Origin: Lachnospiraceae bacterium
Lineage (GTDB): Bacteria; Bacillota; Clostridia; Lachnospirales; Lachnospiraceae
Direction of reading: 5' to 3'
Length of the DNA: 64,000 nucleotides
Assembly: GCA_022781985.1 (NCBI GenBank)
Contig: JALESH010000054.1
Coordinates: 62,001 to 126,000 of the forward strand
The translations under genes were made by a program, and so were the position numbers. Numbering within the stretch: position 1 is the first letter of the stretch; each line of letters begins with the position of its first letter. Under the pieces are notes generated by a model. It ran no database searches and had not been told where the DNA came from. It saw only the letters and a list, made by a program, of their open reading frames with translations. This document shows positions 17,172 through 26,140 of this stretch, piece after piece.

Positions 17172-18125
17172 TTATCTGTACTTGATCCCTGCTCCGGCCT
17201 GCTCCCAGTATTCCTGATTTGACGTACATTTTTTTATCATAAAACAAGGCAGTCTCCTGTAATTTTTCCCCAGCACATATCCTGCATATTTATAAAGGCT
17301 GCTTATATACAGATAGGGTATCAGCCTTTTATTCCCCGTCTCCATCAGATAATCCCTGGTTTTTCTTACCAGCCGCATCCCCTCCTTTTCAGCCGGAAGA
17401 CCACTGAACACCTCCGGGTGCTCCGCCTGGGAAACCCCCATGTCAAAATTTCTGCGCAGCTGCTGCATACAGGTATAGTTATGGGAATGCACTACACGGG
17501 CGTTGGCCTCATAAACCACCCTGTAGCCTGCCCTGACCGCTGCAGCTGCATATATCATATCCTCGTTAAAAATAGTATATTTGACAAATCCTCCCAGCCC
17601 ATCATAGGTTTCCCGCCTGTATGCCGCACACACGTTGGAACAGAAAAAGGTCTTGATCCCCAGCCTGTCCATGTCCTCCAGGGACTTCACACTTCTCTCT
17701 GGGGGATAGTTAAAATCCCTTGCGCAACGCTCTATAAGGCTGCAGCCTTCTGCAGGAAGCTGTCTGGCATAGGCCACTGCCGCCCCCTTCTCCTCCAGAG
17801 CCAGTACCAGTCTTTCGATGAGATATTCATCTGCAGGCAGGGCATCCTGAGTCATCATCACAAAGACTGCTGCCTCTGACCTTTCCACTCCCCTGCGTCT
17901 TGTACCTCCATGATTGAACTCTTTTTTGGACAGATGGGTCACTTCCACATTCCTGTATTTCTCGAAAAAGGAGGTGCCATAGATCAGCCTGTCAAAATAC
18001 TTCTCTTCTGTATTTAAAATCAGGATTCTGTTCACCGGAATGGTCTGGCGATCCAGTTTTTCAATCAGAGTCAAAAAATTCCTGTCCGGTTTGTATACCG
18101 GTATTATTACGTCTGCCGTGTTCAC
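17172..18125 (-). CDS. Glycosyltransferase family 2 (rhamnosyltransferase-like)
   Basis: A 317-residue GT-A fold glycosyltransferase. It begins VNTADVIIPVYKPDRNFLTLIEKL, carries THLSKKEFNHGGTRRRGVE with the acceptor-side MTQDALPAD as its DxD-like region (about 80-100), and has FNEDMIYAAAAVRAGYRV (about 205-222). The pattern fits enzymes adding rhamnose or related sugars to surface polysaccharide. A GTG start was chosen: GGGGAGAG lies 9 bases upstream, while the longer frame would run through a terminator-like hairpin. It follows the LCP gene and is likely part of the same polysaccharide unit. Confidence 0.85.
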   Translation of the reverse strand: MNTADVIIPVYKPDRNFLTLIEKLDRQTIPVNRILILNTEEKYFDRLIYGTSFFEKYRNVEVTHLSKKEFNHGGTRRRGVERSEAAVFVMMTQDALPADEYLIERLVLALEEKGAAVAYARQLPAEGCSLIERCARDFNYPPERSVKSLEDMDRLGIKTFFCSNVCAAYRRETYDGLGGFVKYTIFNEDMIYAAAAVRAGYRVVYEANARVVHSHNYTCMQQLRRNFDMGVSQAEHPEVFSGLPAEKEGMRLVRKTRDYLMETGNKRLIPYLYISSLYKYAGYVLGKNYRRLPCFMIKKCTSNQEYWEQAGAGIKYR

Positions 18126-18142
18126 TGGTTTTTTCTCTCCCC

Positions 18143-18180
18143 GAGAACAAAAGGACCCTCTTCTAGGTCCTTTTGTTCTC
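18143..18180. terminator. Bidirectional terminator-like hairpin between LCP and glycosyltransferase genes
   Basis: Perfect 15-bp inverted repeat with an 8-base loop. The GC core GGACC/GGTCC is flanked by AAAA on one side and TTTTGTT on the other, as in bidirectional intrinsic terminators. It begins 12 bases after the LCP stop and ends 17 bases before the glycosyltransferase GTG, leaving no room for a promoter. It probably attenuates rather than stops transcription. Confidence 0.65.
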
Positions 18181-18192
18181 TGCATGATTATT

Positions 18193-19341
18193 TTATTTAC
18201 CCGTATCGCTCTTGATCTTTTCACTATAGGACTGTACGTCCCCCGATGCACTGTAATCCTCGTTAAACAGAAAGCTGTGAAGCCATTCCACATTTGTCTT
18301 CAGATCCACAGGAATTACGCAGCTTCCTTTGGTACCCACATTTCCCGTAGTCCTGTAGTCCTCGTGAGGAAAGCCTGCCTGATCCACAATTCTGTATTTA
18401 CCGATATCCCCCAGCAGGCTGATGATCTCCGACAGATCCAGAGAGGTATAGATTTCATTAAAGATATCATTGGCGATCTGGTTGATGACGGAGGGGGACG
18501 CTTTCCTGGCTGCCTCTGTCACTGCCATCAGTACCTCCCTCTGACGCTCGGTACGTTTAAAATCGTCTCCTGCCGTATAACGGATCCGGCAGTAGGCTGT
18601 GGCCTGCAGGCCATTCAGCAGCTGATATCCCGTCTGAGTCACTTCCTTATAGGGACGCTTCAGATCCTCTGCCATTGTAAACTGATAGCTGTTCAGATGG
18701 CCGATTTCCGCTTCATCCACATCTATCATGATCCCTCCCAGGGCATCTATGGTATCGCTGAGCCCTGCAAAGCCAACAGTCACAAAATCTGTAATATTCA
18801 TATCCAGATTCATATTCAGCATGTTGATCGCCATCTCAGGGCCGCCCTTGGCATATGCCGCATTACATTTGTTATAAGTATCGTTGCTCAGATTCAGGTA
18901 GGTATCACGGTAGACAGAAACCAGCTTGCATTCTCCCGTATCCTGATTGATGGATGCAATCATGATGGTATCGCTTCTGGTGTTTTTTGCCAGTGCGCCG
19001 GTTGTAGAATCCACACCGAACAGGGCAATGTTTCTGTAGCCCTTCATTTTGGTGCTCTCTTCCCTCTCCTTTACCTCCTGATTAATGACGATATCCTCTT
19101 CCTTTAAGTCCACCTTGCCGACCTTTTCTCCCTTGGTCACGCCATACAGCACCACTACCATCAGCAGCAGAGCGAAGATTTCCACAATAAAAAGAATGAT
19201 TTTTTTTCTTTTTCTCTTTTCCCTCTCCCGCGCAGACATCTTCTGCCCGGAACCATTCCGTCCGGCCGTCTTTCGTTTCCTTGCATTTCCCGAGTCCACC
19301 GCAGCCTCGCTTCCTCTTTGTTTTCTTGAATTCTCTGCCAT
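18193..19341 (-). CDS. LytR-CpsA-Psr (LCP) family cell-wall polymer ligase
   Basis: LCP enzymes transfer polyprenyl-linked glycopolymers to peptidoglycan outside the membrane. It is 382 residues: a basic cytosolic tail of about 50 residues, one membrane helix (about 53-72, IILFIVEIFALLLMVVVLYGV), then the LCP domain with FGVDSTTGALAKNTRSDTIMIASINQDTG, VSVYRDTYLNL and ARIRYTAGDDFKRTERQREV (read as CRIRY here). Start MAENSRK has GGGAGAG 4-5 bases upstream; the longer frame overlaps the preceding gene. The neighbours (sugar transferase upstream, glycosyltransferase downstream) support a role in anchoring a surface polysaccharide. Confidence 0.92.
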   Translation of the reverse strand: MAENSRKQRGSEAAVDSGNARKRKTAGRNGSGQKMSAREREKRKRKKIILFIVEIFALLLMVVVLYGVTKGEKVGKVDLKEEDIVINQEVKEREESTKMKGYRNIALFGVDSTTGALAKNTRSDTIMIASINQDTGECKLVSVYRDTYLNLSNDTYNKCNAAYAKGGPEMAINMLNMNLDMNITDFVTVGFAGLSDTIDALGGIMIDVDEAEIGHLNSYQFTMAEDLKRPYKEVTQTGYQLLNGLQATAYCRIRYTAGDDFKRTERQREVLMAVTEAARKASPSVINQIANDIFNEIYTSLDLSEIISLLGDIGKYRIVDQAGFPHEDYRTTGNVGTKGSCVIPVDLKTNVEWLHSFLFNEDYSASGDVQSYSEKIKSDTGK

Positions 19342-19390
19342 TTTTCTCTCCCTTATCCTTCCGCACAATCTCTTATATTCCATAACGCCG

Positions 19391-20800
19391 TCAATAGGCA
19401 TTTTTATTGATAAATCCTTTAAAGATAGTCAGGAACATAATTTTAAAATCCAGGCCCATGGTCCAGTTTTCTATATAAAAAATATCATACTCTATCCTCT
19501 TGCGGATAGAGGTATCTCCCCTGTAGCCATTGATCTGAGCCCAGCCCGTGAGTCCCGGCCTGACCTGATGCTTGATCATATAGCGGGGTATCTCTTCCCT
19601 GAACTTTTCCACAAACAGCGGCCGCTCCGGCCTGGGACCCACCAGGCTCATCTCCCCCACCAGTATATTAAAAAGCTGGGGCAGCTCATCCAGGCTGGTC
19701 TTTCTCAGAATCTTTCCCACCTTGGTCACCCGGGGATCATCCCGGACTGTCCAGGCCTTCTGCTCCTGGGACTTTTTCTGTAATTCCATGGTACGGAACT
19801 TATACATCTGAAAGGGCTTATTATGCAGCCCCACCCGCTCCTGCCTGAATATCACCGATCCCGGGCCGGAGCATTTCACACAGAGAGCCACAATCAGCAT
19901 GACCGGAGAAAAAATAAGGATTCCTGCCAGGGAGCCTATCACATCCACCGTCCTTTTCGCCACCAGATTCAAGGTGTTGGTGAGCGGCACATAGCGGATA
20001 TTGATGACCGGCAGCCCCATCAGATCCTCCGTATACGGCCGACTGGGCACCAGGCTGTTGTAATCCGGTATAAACTTGGTGTGTACCCCGGATTTTTCAC
20101 ACAGTCCTACGATCTCCTCCAGCCTGCTGTAATCCTTCAGGGACAGGGTGACAGCGATCTCATCCAGCTTGTTCTCGGGCAGGATATACAGCAGATTTTC
20201 GATCTCGCCCACTACCTTGACACCTTTGTACATGGTGCCCCTAGGTATCCTGTCATCCAGGATCCCTCTTACCACATAGCCCCACTGAGGATTGGCATTA
20301 ATCCTTGTAATATATTCCTCTGCTGCCCGGGAATATCCCACCAGAAGCACATACTTTAGATTATACCCCTTTTTACGGAAATATTGCATGCAGCTCCTGA
20401 TCATGGATCTGGACAGAGTAGTCATGAAAATGTTGGTCCCATAAAAAATAAAAATCAAGACACGGGAAAAATCCTGCATTTTTATGATGAATAATACCAT
20501 CATAAAAAGTATCAGGCCAACCGTATTGGCCTTGAGAATGCTGGCCACCTCATACTTTCTCCGGGTAGCCCTCTTGGGTGTATACATATTAAAAAAATAA
20601 TACAGAATAACATATCCCGGGACAATAAAATAAAGCGCACTGAAATATGTCCCTACGGACAAAGCAGTTACGCCTGGCTCGGTATCTGCAAACGGCGTTG
20701 CAAATTTTATCAGCCACGAAAGTGAATAGGATAAAACAATCACCAACGCATCCACTAACAGCTGCAATCTATTAAAATACTTTTGGTTATCTTTTATCAT
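19391..20800 (-). CDS. Polyprenyl-phosphate sugar-1-phosphate transferase (WcaJ/CpsE type)
   Basis: Initiating enzyme of exopolysaccharide synthesis: it moves a sugar-1-phosphate from UDP-sugar to undecaprenyl phosphate. The 469-residue chain has four N-terminal membrane helices, a nucleotide-binding-like CoA_binding_3 domain (about 145-260; [15 protein letters not shown]), a further membrane segment (about 285-305) and the catalytic domain with [48 protein letters not shown] and [17 protein letters not shown]. Full length. It is followed by the LCP gene with a 49-base gap. Confidence 0.93.
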   Translation of the reverse strand: MIKDNQKYFNRLQLLVDALVIVLSYSLSWLIKFATPFADTEPGVTALSVGTYFSALYFIVPGYVILYYFFNMYTPKRATRRKYEVASILKANTVGLILFMMVLFIIKMQDFSRVLIFIFYGTNIFMTTLSRSMIRSCMQYFRKKGYNLKYVLLVGYSRAAEEYITRINANPQWGYVVRGILDDRIPRGTMYKGVKVVGEIENLLYILPENKLDEIAVTLSLKDYSRLEEIVGLCEKSGVHTKFIPDYNSLVPSRPYTEDLMGLPVINIRYVPLTNTLNLVAKRTVDVIGSLAGILIFSPVMLIVALCVKCSGPGSVIFRQERVGLHNKPFQMYKFRTMELQKKSQEQKAWTVRDDPRVTKVGKILRKTSLDELPQLFNILVGEMSLVGPRPERPLFVEKFREEIPRYMIKHQVRPGLTGWAQINGYRGDTSIRKRIEYDIFYIENWTMGLDFKIMFLTIFKGFINKNAY

Positions 20801-20839
20801 AATTTCACCGATTTCCTATACTGTTAGATATTTTACAAT

Positions 20840-20845
20840 ATTATA
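20840..20845 (-). promoter_or_regulatory. Possible -10 box before the sugar transferase gene
   Basis: TATAAT on the minus strand, 40 bases before the start codon, in an A/T-rich 77-base gap. No convincing -35 hexamer is present at normal spacing, so an activator or read-through is possible. Confidence 0.3.
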
Positions 20846-20877
20846 CCCAAAAGTACAACTTAATTTTATATAAACAG

Positions 20878-21840
20878 TCAACCGGTGAATCTCCGGATGG
20901 TATTCAGCCAGAGCTCCCTCTGTATTTTCAGGTAATTGCCTGCATATTCCCTGCGGAACCGAACCTTCTGCACCCTGCCCTGCTCAGAGGCCGACAGCCG
21001 GATTCCCTCCCGGAGCCCCTTTATATAGGTGCCTCCCATCCCCTTCCCGGAAAAAAACAGGGCTTTTATCCCAATTCCTGCCAGAAGCAGGGGCAGGTTC
21101 AGCAGGATCTGCCACACAGGCATATTTTTATAGATGAGATAGACACTGTTCCTGGATGCCAGCCTCACCTTAAATTCGTTGTATCTGGAGCCGCTGACTG
21201 CACTTCCCGCATGATAAACCACAGCCTCAGGGGCATAATAGTTGCCGTAACCGGATATTCTGGCTCTGTAGCCGATATCCACATCCTCAAGATAGGCAAA
21301 GTGATTTTCGTCAAAATATCCGATGGCCTCAAAAACACTCCTTCTGTAGATGGCAGCCCCGGCACAGGCCGCAAAGATCTCGGCCGGCCTGCTGTAGCGC
21401 TCTCTCCCCTTCCCTTTTCCCAAGGCAAAGGCCCAGCCCAGGCTGCAGTACAGATCCCCGGCATCGTCTATCAGCTCCGGCTCCTGCATGGACAGCATCT
21501 TGGCAGCTACGGAGAAAGCATTTTTTCTGCCCGCAATAGCATCCCGGAGGCAGCGGACAAGGTCCCTGTCCGCCCTTATGTCGTTATTCAGCAAGAGCAC
21601 AAACTCTGTCTCAGCCCTCTTTATCCCCTCATTCACCGCCCGGCAGAAGCCTGTGTTTTCCGGAAAACGTACCAGGCTGCACTGAGGATAGTCCCTCTCG
21701 ATCAGCTCCGGGCTGCCATCCGTTGAGCCATTATCCACCACCATCACCTCCGGCACCAGGCTCCCCTGATAGAGAGAGTCCAGGCAGCCATTGATATACT
21801 TCATTCCGTTGTAATTTGGTATGATCACTGTTACGTCCAT
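20878..21840 (-). CDS. Glycosyltransferase family 2
   Basis: A 320-residue GT2 enzyme. It has the nucleotide-sugar motif VTVIIPNYNGMKYINGCLDSL at the N-terminus, VVDNGSTDGSPELIE (about 35-50), the DxD-type site LLLNNDIRAD (about 83-92) and an FAYLEDVDIGYRARISGYG acceptor-side motif (about 180-198). One membrane-associated stretch near 240-260 (QILLNLPLLLAGIGIKALFF) is typical of rhamnosyltransferase-like members. The ATG was chosen because GGAGGG lies 9 bases upstream; a TTG two codons earlier is less likely. It probably works with the adjacent sugar transferase in surface glycan assembly. Confidence 0.9.
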   Translation of the reverse strand: MDVTVIIPNYNGMKYINGCLDSLYQGSLVPEVMVVDNGSTDGSPELIERDYPQCSLVRFPENTGFCRAVNEGIKRAETEFVLLLNNDIRADRDLVRCLRDAIAGRKNAFSVAAKMLSMQEPELIDDAGDLYCSLGWAFALGKGKGRERYSRPAEIFAACAGAAIYRRSVFEAIGYFDENHFAYLEDVDIGYRARISGYGNYYAPEAVVYHAGSAVSGSRYNEFKVRLASRNSVYLIYKNMPVWQILLNLPLLLAGIGIKALFFSGKGMGGTYIKGLREGIRLSASEQGRVQKVRFRREYAGNYLKIQRELWLNTIRRFTG

Positions 21841-21866
21841 GACCAAGCACCCTCCTTCCCTCTCAT

Positions 21867-21944
21867 GAGCCGGATTTTAAAAGGACAGTGCGTACACTGC
21901 CCTTCCATCAGCCTGCTGTATGCTGCTGCCCGCACATCCGGCTC
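21867..21944. other. Nested stem-loop element between chemoreceptor and glycosyltransferase
   Basis: GAGCCGGAT (21867-21875 plus strand) and ATCCGGCTC (21936-21944) form a perfect 9-bp outer stem around smaller hairpins. Read on the plus strand it is followed by TTTTTATT. On the minus strand the inner hairpin is the likely terminator of the chemoreceptor gene. No recognised RNA family. Confidence 0.5.
21879..21902 (-). terminator. Terminator of the chemoreceptor gene
   Basis: GGGCAGTG-TACG-CACTGTCC followed by TTTT on the minus strand: 8 bp including one GU pair, with a tetraloop. It is nested in the larger 78-base element. Confidence 0.55.
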
Positions 21945-21950
21945 TTTTTA

Positions 21951-23621
21951 TTATGCCCCATTCAGTCTGGCTGTTACCTCAAATCTGTCCACCAGATTTT
22001 TCAAGACACCGGCCTGCTGGCTAAATTCATGGCTCAGTGCAGAGCTTTCCTCTGCCGTGGCCGCATTTATTTCACCTATGCGAGTAATTTTCGTAATATC
22101 CTGTTGCAGCCTTCTAACGGCCTCTTCCTGATCCTTGGAGGCCTTCACCAGCTGATCCATCTGTTCATAAATAGGCTGCACTCTTTCTGCCATCAATGCC
22201 AGATCTGCAGCCGTTCGGTCTGCGATTTCCTTTCCATCCTTTACGGCACTGAGAGATGCTTCAATCAGCTCAGAGGAATTTCTGGCAGCTACAGCACTCT
22301 GGCCGGCCAGGGCGCTGACCTCACTGGCCACGATCGCAAAGCCCTTTCCTGCTTCCTTGGCCCTGGCAGACTCTATGGTAGCATTTAGGGAAAGCAGATT
22401 GGTCTGCTCGGCAATCTCATTGATGCTGTCTATGATCTCATTGATCTCTTGGGCAGTCTTGTCGATGGTATTCATAGCCTTGACCATATCCTGCATCTTC
22501 CTGTTGCCCTCCATCATTCCGTTGGCAATAGCTGACACCTCACTGCACACGGTATTGGTGTAGTCAGAATTGCGGGCCAGGATAGCCATGATATTGGACA
22601 GGGTTTCAGAAAAATCAGCCACTACCCAGGTCTGCTCCACACAGCTTTCCGAAAGTGAAGTACCTGCCTCAGCGATCTGCCCGGCTCCTCCCGTTACACG
22701 CTCTGACACACTTACAATTTCCTGTATTCCCGCTGAAATCTGCTCCGAAAACCTCTTCACAGAATCCTGTATTTCCTTGTAATCACCGAGAAACTCTCTG
22801 GTAAAGCTGACATTAAAATCTCCGCCCTCCATCCTTCCCATAACTGCCTTGATATCCTCAATATAACCGATGATAAGCTCCAGGGCGCTCCGAAGGCTGG
22901 GGGATACCCTGGATATGGTATTATCCTCATCCAGACTGAGGAGGGTATGTATATTGCCATGGGCCATTTCCTTGGAAACCAGCTCCAGGATGCCCAGCTC
23001 TCTGTCGATATCTGAAGTCAGCTTTTTGGAACGCCTGCAGGAAATCGCAGTGCAGATCCCCGCCAGGACAAACATAAGTGCGATGGTAGCTATTATGCTG
23101 CCCAGAATCACCCGGAACTGCCAGTCTGCCGCCCCCTCTGCCAGCTCTCCGACCTTTTCCAGCGTATCTGCCAGCTTTTCCGAAACCACGTTATACTTTG
23201 AGTTGTAATAATCCCTGACCCCCACAAGATCTCCCACTCCTGCCAGAGCCAGCATCTCCGTGGTTTCCGTCTGAAAGACCCGGAACGTCTCTGTCAGAAC
23301 TGCCTCCAGCTGAGGCTCATCCAGATTTTTCAGGATCACAGCCAGATACCTGTCTATTTTTTCAAAACGGCTGGTGATCTCATCTGTCTGCATCCGTGTC
23401 ACTTCATCGCTGTCGGAAATCAGGGTATAAAGAACCCGTTTGTTGATGGTCTGTACATCCCGGCGGATCTCCATCTGATACTTTTCGGTCACATACTGTA
23501 TCTTGTAGAAGTCCCACACTCGGAACCCGGCTCTCACCATCAGGATAAAAATCAGCAGCACCGCCACCCATACACTGCTTATATTCATGAAAAAAACCTT
23601 CTTCAGCCTTCGTACGATCAT
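21951..23621 (-). CDS. Methyl-accepting chemotaxis protein
   Basis: A 556-residue transmembrane chemoreceptor. The first membrane helix is at about 12-30 (ISSVWVAVLLIFILMV). A periplasm-side four-helix-type sensor domain follows (about 31-170), then a second helix near 172-195 (VILGSIIATIALMFVLAGI), a HAMP-like region, and a cytoplasmic signalling domain with the hairpin tip AEQTNLLSLNATIESARAKEAGKGFAIVASEVSALA (about 410-445). It would signal to CheA/CheW. The MIVRRLKK ATG was chosen because AAGGAG is 6 bases upstream; the longer frame has no ribosome site. No che or flagellar genes are in the window, so it is an orphan receptor here. Ligand unknown. Confidence 0.95.
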   Translation of the reverse strand: MIVRRLKKVFFMNISSVWVAVLLIFILMVRAGFRVWDFYKIQYVTEKYQMEIRRDVQTINKRVLYTLISDSDEVTRMQTDEITSRFEKIDRYLAVILKNLDEPQLEAVLTETFRVFQTETTEMLALAGVGDLVGVRDYYNSKYNVVSEKLADTLEKVGELAEGAADWQFRVILGSIIATIALMFVLAGICTAISCRRSKKLTSDIDRELGILELVSKEMAHGNIHTLLSLDEDNTISRVSPSLRSALELIIGYIEDIKAVMGRMEGGDFNVSFTREFLGDYKEIQDSVKRFSEQISAGIQEIVSVSERVTGGAGQIAEAGTSLSESCVEQTWVVADFSETLSNIMAILARNSDYTNTVCSEVSAIANGMMEGNRKMQDMVKAMNTIDKTAQEINEIIDSINEIAEQTNLLSLNATIESARAKEAGKGFAIVASEVSALAGQSAVAARNSSELIEASLSAVKDGKEIADRTAADLALMAERVQPIYEQMDQLVKASKDQEEAVRRLQQDITKITRIGEINAATAEESSALSHEFSQQAGVLKNLVDRFEVTARLNGA

Positions 23622-23671
23622 ATTGCTCTCCTTCTTCATTCGTATAATATTGTTATGATAATACACGAAAT

Positions 23672-23698
23672 AATCCGGCTTTACAATATTTACTTTGA
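23672..23698 (-). promoter_or_regulatory. Candidate sigma-D (flagellar-type) promoter of the chemoreceptor
   Basis: On the minus strand TCAA, 15 bases, GCCGGATT lies 50 bases before the chemoreceptor start. The flagellar sigma factor consensus is TAAA-N15-GCCGATAA. The match is partial, but the gene type fits. Confidence 0.35.
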
Positions 23699-23728
23699 AA
23701 TATTTTATCAGATTGTACATTTTTATAA

Positions 23729-23752
23729 CAGCCCAGCCTTCCGGCTGGGCTG
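23729..23752 (-). terminator. Terminator of glnN
   Basis: Perfect 10-bp stem CAGCCCAGCC-GGAA-GGCTGGGCTG just after the glnN stop. The following TTATAAAAAT is only moderately T-rich. Confidence 0.75.
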
Positions 23753-23773
23753 AATAAATTTGTATCTATGGAT

Positions 23774-25885
23774 TTATACTTCAAACAGCAGGTCTGCATA
23801 GGTAGGATAAGGCCACACCTTCTTATCTACCAGCATTTCCAGCTCATCCACAGGCTTTCTCAGAGCCTCCATGGCAACCTTCACCTCATCCTTGTAGAAA
23901 AATGCCTGCTCCTTTCCCGCCTCCATGGCTCCGGCCTCTGCCTCTGCTCTGGACAGCCTGTCAAGGGCAGTCCTGACCTCTGCCAGCCTGACAGATACCT
24001 GCTCCAGCGCTTCCGCCTGGACAGCAGCATCTGCTCCGGCCTCCTTCACAGCAATGACGGTGTCTGCAAGAGTCCGGGTATATTTCATGACTGCAGGCAC
24101 GATCTCCCTGGAAGCCATATCGATCATAGTCAGAGCCTCGATATTGATGGTCTTGGCATAGGTTTCATAGAGAACCTCCTCCCGAGACTCCAGCTCTGCC
24201 CTGGTAAAGATACCGAACCGTTCAAACAGCTTCACGGCCTTATCTGTGGTAAGGGCGTCCACGGCCTCTACCATGGACCTGATATTCGGGAGCCCTCTGC
24301 GCTCTGCTTCTGCCACCCACTCATCAGAATACCCGTTGCCGTTGAAGATGATCCTCTGATGCTTTGTCATGTATTCCTTGATCAGGTCATGGACTGCCAG
24401 ATCAAAGTCCTCCGCCTTCTCCAAAATATCTGCAGCTTCACAGAAGGCCTCTGCCACGATGGCATTCAATATGGTGTTGGGACTGGCAATGGAATCTGCC
24501 GATCCCACCATACGAAATTCAAACTTATTCCCTGTAAAGGCAAAGGGTGAGGTTCTGTTCCTGTCTGTAGCATCCTTCGCCAGGCTGGGCAGGGTGGACA
24601 CACCTGTCTCCAGCACGCCACCCTCCTTGCAGGTTTTGGCGATACCCGTTTCTACCAGCTGTCTTACCACATCCTCAAGCTGCTCTCCCAGAAACATGGA
24701 GATAATAGCGGGAGGCGCCTCATTGGCTCCCAGCCGGTGATCGTTGCCTACATCAGAGGCACTCTGGCGCAGCAGATCCGCATGCACATCCACCGCCTTC
24801 ATAATGCAGGCAAGCACCAGCAGGAACTGGATATTCTCATTGGGGGTATCTCCCGGATCCAGCAGGTTGACCCCATTGTCCGTGCACAGAGACCAGTTGT
24901 TATGCTTTCCGGAGCCGTTTACTCCTGCAAAGGGCTTCTCATGGAGGAGACATCTCAGATCATGGTGATAGGCCACCCGCTTCATAGCCTCCATGATGAT
25001 CTGGTTGTGATCCACAGCAATGTTGGCCGTCTCATAGACGGGAGCCAGCTCATGCTGTCCGGGAGCCACCTCATTATGCTGCGTCTTGGCAGTCACCCCC
25101 AGCTTCCACAATTCCTCATTCAGATCCTTCATATATGCCCCGATACGCTCACGGATCACCCCGAAGTAATGATCCTCCATCTCCTGCCCCTTGGGAGCCG
25201 GCGCGCCGAACAGAGTACGCCCTGCAAATATCAGGTCGGGTCTCTGTAAATATTTATCCTTGTCTACCAGGAAGTATTCCTGCTCCGCTCCAACACTGGG
25301 AACCACCTTGGCAGCGGACGTATTTCCGAACAGGCGGACGATACGCAGAGCCTGCTCGCTGATTACCTCCATGGATCTTAAAAGGGGGGTCTTCTTATCC
25401 AGGGCCTCTCCCGTATAGGAACAGAAGGCTGTAGGAATACAGAGGATCACACCGGTACCCGCTTCCTTTAAAAATGCGGGGGAGGTGATATCCCATGCCG
25501 TGTATCCTCTGGCCTCAAAGGTAGCGCGCAGCCCTCCTGAAGGGAAGGAAGATGCATCCGGCTCACCCTTGATCAGCTCCTTTCCCGAAAACTCCATCAG
25601 CATCCTGCCTTCCTCATCCGGATGGGTCACAAAGGAATCATGCTTCTCTGCCGTGATGCCTGTCAGCGGCTGAAACCAGTGTGTGTAATGAGTTGCACCA
25701 TTTTCTACCGCCCAGTTCTTCATCGCCTTGGCAACTACATCTGCGGCCTCAAGTGAAAGCTCGCTGCCCTGATCTATGACTTTTTTCACTTCTTTGTACA
25801 CATTTTTAGGCAGACGGGCCTTCATCTCACCCATGGTAAATACATTTTTCGCAAAAATCTCTTCCACATTTAAAACCTCACTCAT
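23774..25885 (-). CDS. glnN: Glutamine synthetase type III
   Basis: Makes glutamine from glutamate, ammonia and ATP. The 703-residue length is typical of the GSIII class (GSI is about 450). Recognisable segments include [83 protein letters not shown] and [20 protein letters not shown]. Start MSEVLN has GCAGGAAG immediately upstream and was preferred over an ATG eight codons earlier without a ribosome site. The gene stands alone, with a long leader that contains a strong internal terminator, so expression is probably set by antitermination. Confidence 0.97.
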   Translation of the reverse strand: MSEVLNVEEIFAKNVFTMGEMKARLPKNVYKEVKKVIDQGSELSLEAADVVAKAMKNWAVENGATHYTHWFQPLTGITAEKHDSFVTHPDEEGRMLMEFSGKELIKGEPDASSFPSGGLRATFEARGYTAWDITSPAFLKEAGTGVILCIPTAFCSYTGEALDKKTPLLRSMEVISEQALRIVRLFGNTSAAKVVPSVGAEQEYFLVDKDKYLQRPDLIFAGRTLFGAPAPKGQEMEDHYFGVIRERIGAYMKDLNEELWKLGVTAKTQHNEVAPGQHELAPVYETANIAVDHNQIIMEAMKRVAYHHDLRCLLHEKPFAGVNGSGKHNNWSLCTDNGVNLLDPGDTPNENIQFLLVLACIMKAVDVHADLLRQSASDVGNDHRLGANEAPPAIISMFLGEQLEDVVRQLVETGIAKTCKEGGVLETGVSTLPSLAKDATDRNRTSPFAFTGNKFEFRMVGSADSIASPNTILNAIVAEAFCEAADILEKAEDFDLAVHDLIKEYMTKHQRIIFNGNGYSDEWVAEAERRGLPNIRSMVEAVDALTTDKAVKLFERFGIFTRAELESREEVLYETYAKTINIEALTMIDMASREIVPAVMKYTRTLADTVIAVKEAGADAAVQAEALEQVSVRLAEVRTALDRLSRAEAEAGAMEAGKEQAFFYKDEVKVAMEALRKPVDELEMLVDKKVWPYPTYADLLFEV

Positions 25886-25971
25886 CTTCCTGCACCCTTT
25901 CTTTTTCATTTTTGTGGCTGCGCTCCCTCCAAAGTCTGGCCGTTACCCTTTGCCCGGGAATTCCCGATAGC

Positions 25972-26004
25972 AAAAAAAGTGCCCCAAAAAACCTTTTGGA
26001 ACAC
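25972..26004 (-). terminator. Intrinsic terminator inside the glnN leader
   Basis: On the minus strand GTGTTCCAAAA pairs with TTTTGGGGCAC (11 bp, two GU), followed by seven T. It lies about 90 bases before the glnN start, so it would abort glnN transcription unless prevented. Confidence 0.8.
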
Positions 26005-26007
26005 CTT

Positions 26008-26093
26008 TGTTCGTAGTATCTCAGCATTTTCAGGAACCATCCCCTGTTTTCTTTAAGATACTCCATCCTTCTGAAAATTGCAAGCCCAATTTT
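26008..26093 (-). promoter_or_regulatory. Structured antitermination leader of glnN
   Basis: Upstream of the leader terminator the RNA can form AAAATTG-GGCTTG-CAATTTT (26074-26093, perfect 7-bp stem, six-base loop) and AGTATCT/AGATACT (26056-26062 with 26015-26021). A small hairpin GAAC-AAAGGT-GTTC shares its 3' arm with the terminator's 5' arm. A six-base loop with A at position 1 and G at position 4 is the signature of ANTAR-protein targets; only the small hairpin fits. No known glutamine riboswitch core was recognised. Confidence 0.45.
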
Positions 26094-26112
26094 ATTTTTT
26101 ATTACTTTTTGC

Positions 26113-26140
26113 AAAAGAACAGGCTATTTTTCTCCTGTTC
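26113..26140 (-). terminator. Terminator overlapping the end of the U32 gene
   Basis: GAACAGG and CCTGTTC form a 7-bp stem around the U32 stop codon, followed by TTTT on the minus strand. It insulates glnN from the upstream tRNA-modification genes. Confidence 0.6.

Noticed and set aside
18040-19107. Plus-strand open frame of 355 codons opposite the LCP gene
   Set aside because: Shadow of the LCP and glycosyltransferase genes; cysteine/histidine-rich nonsense composition.
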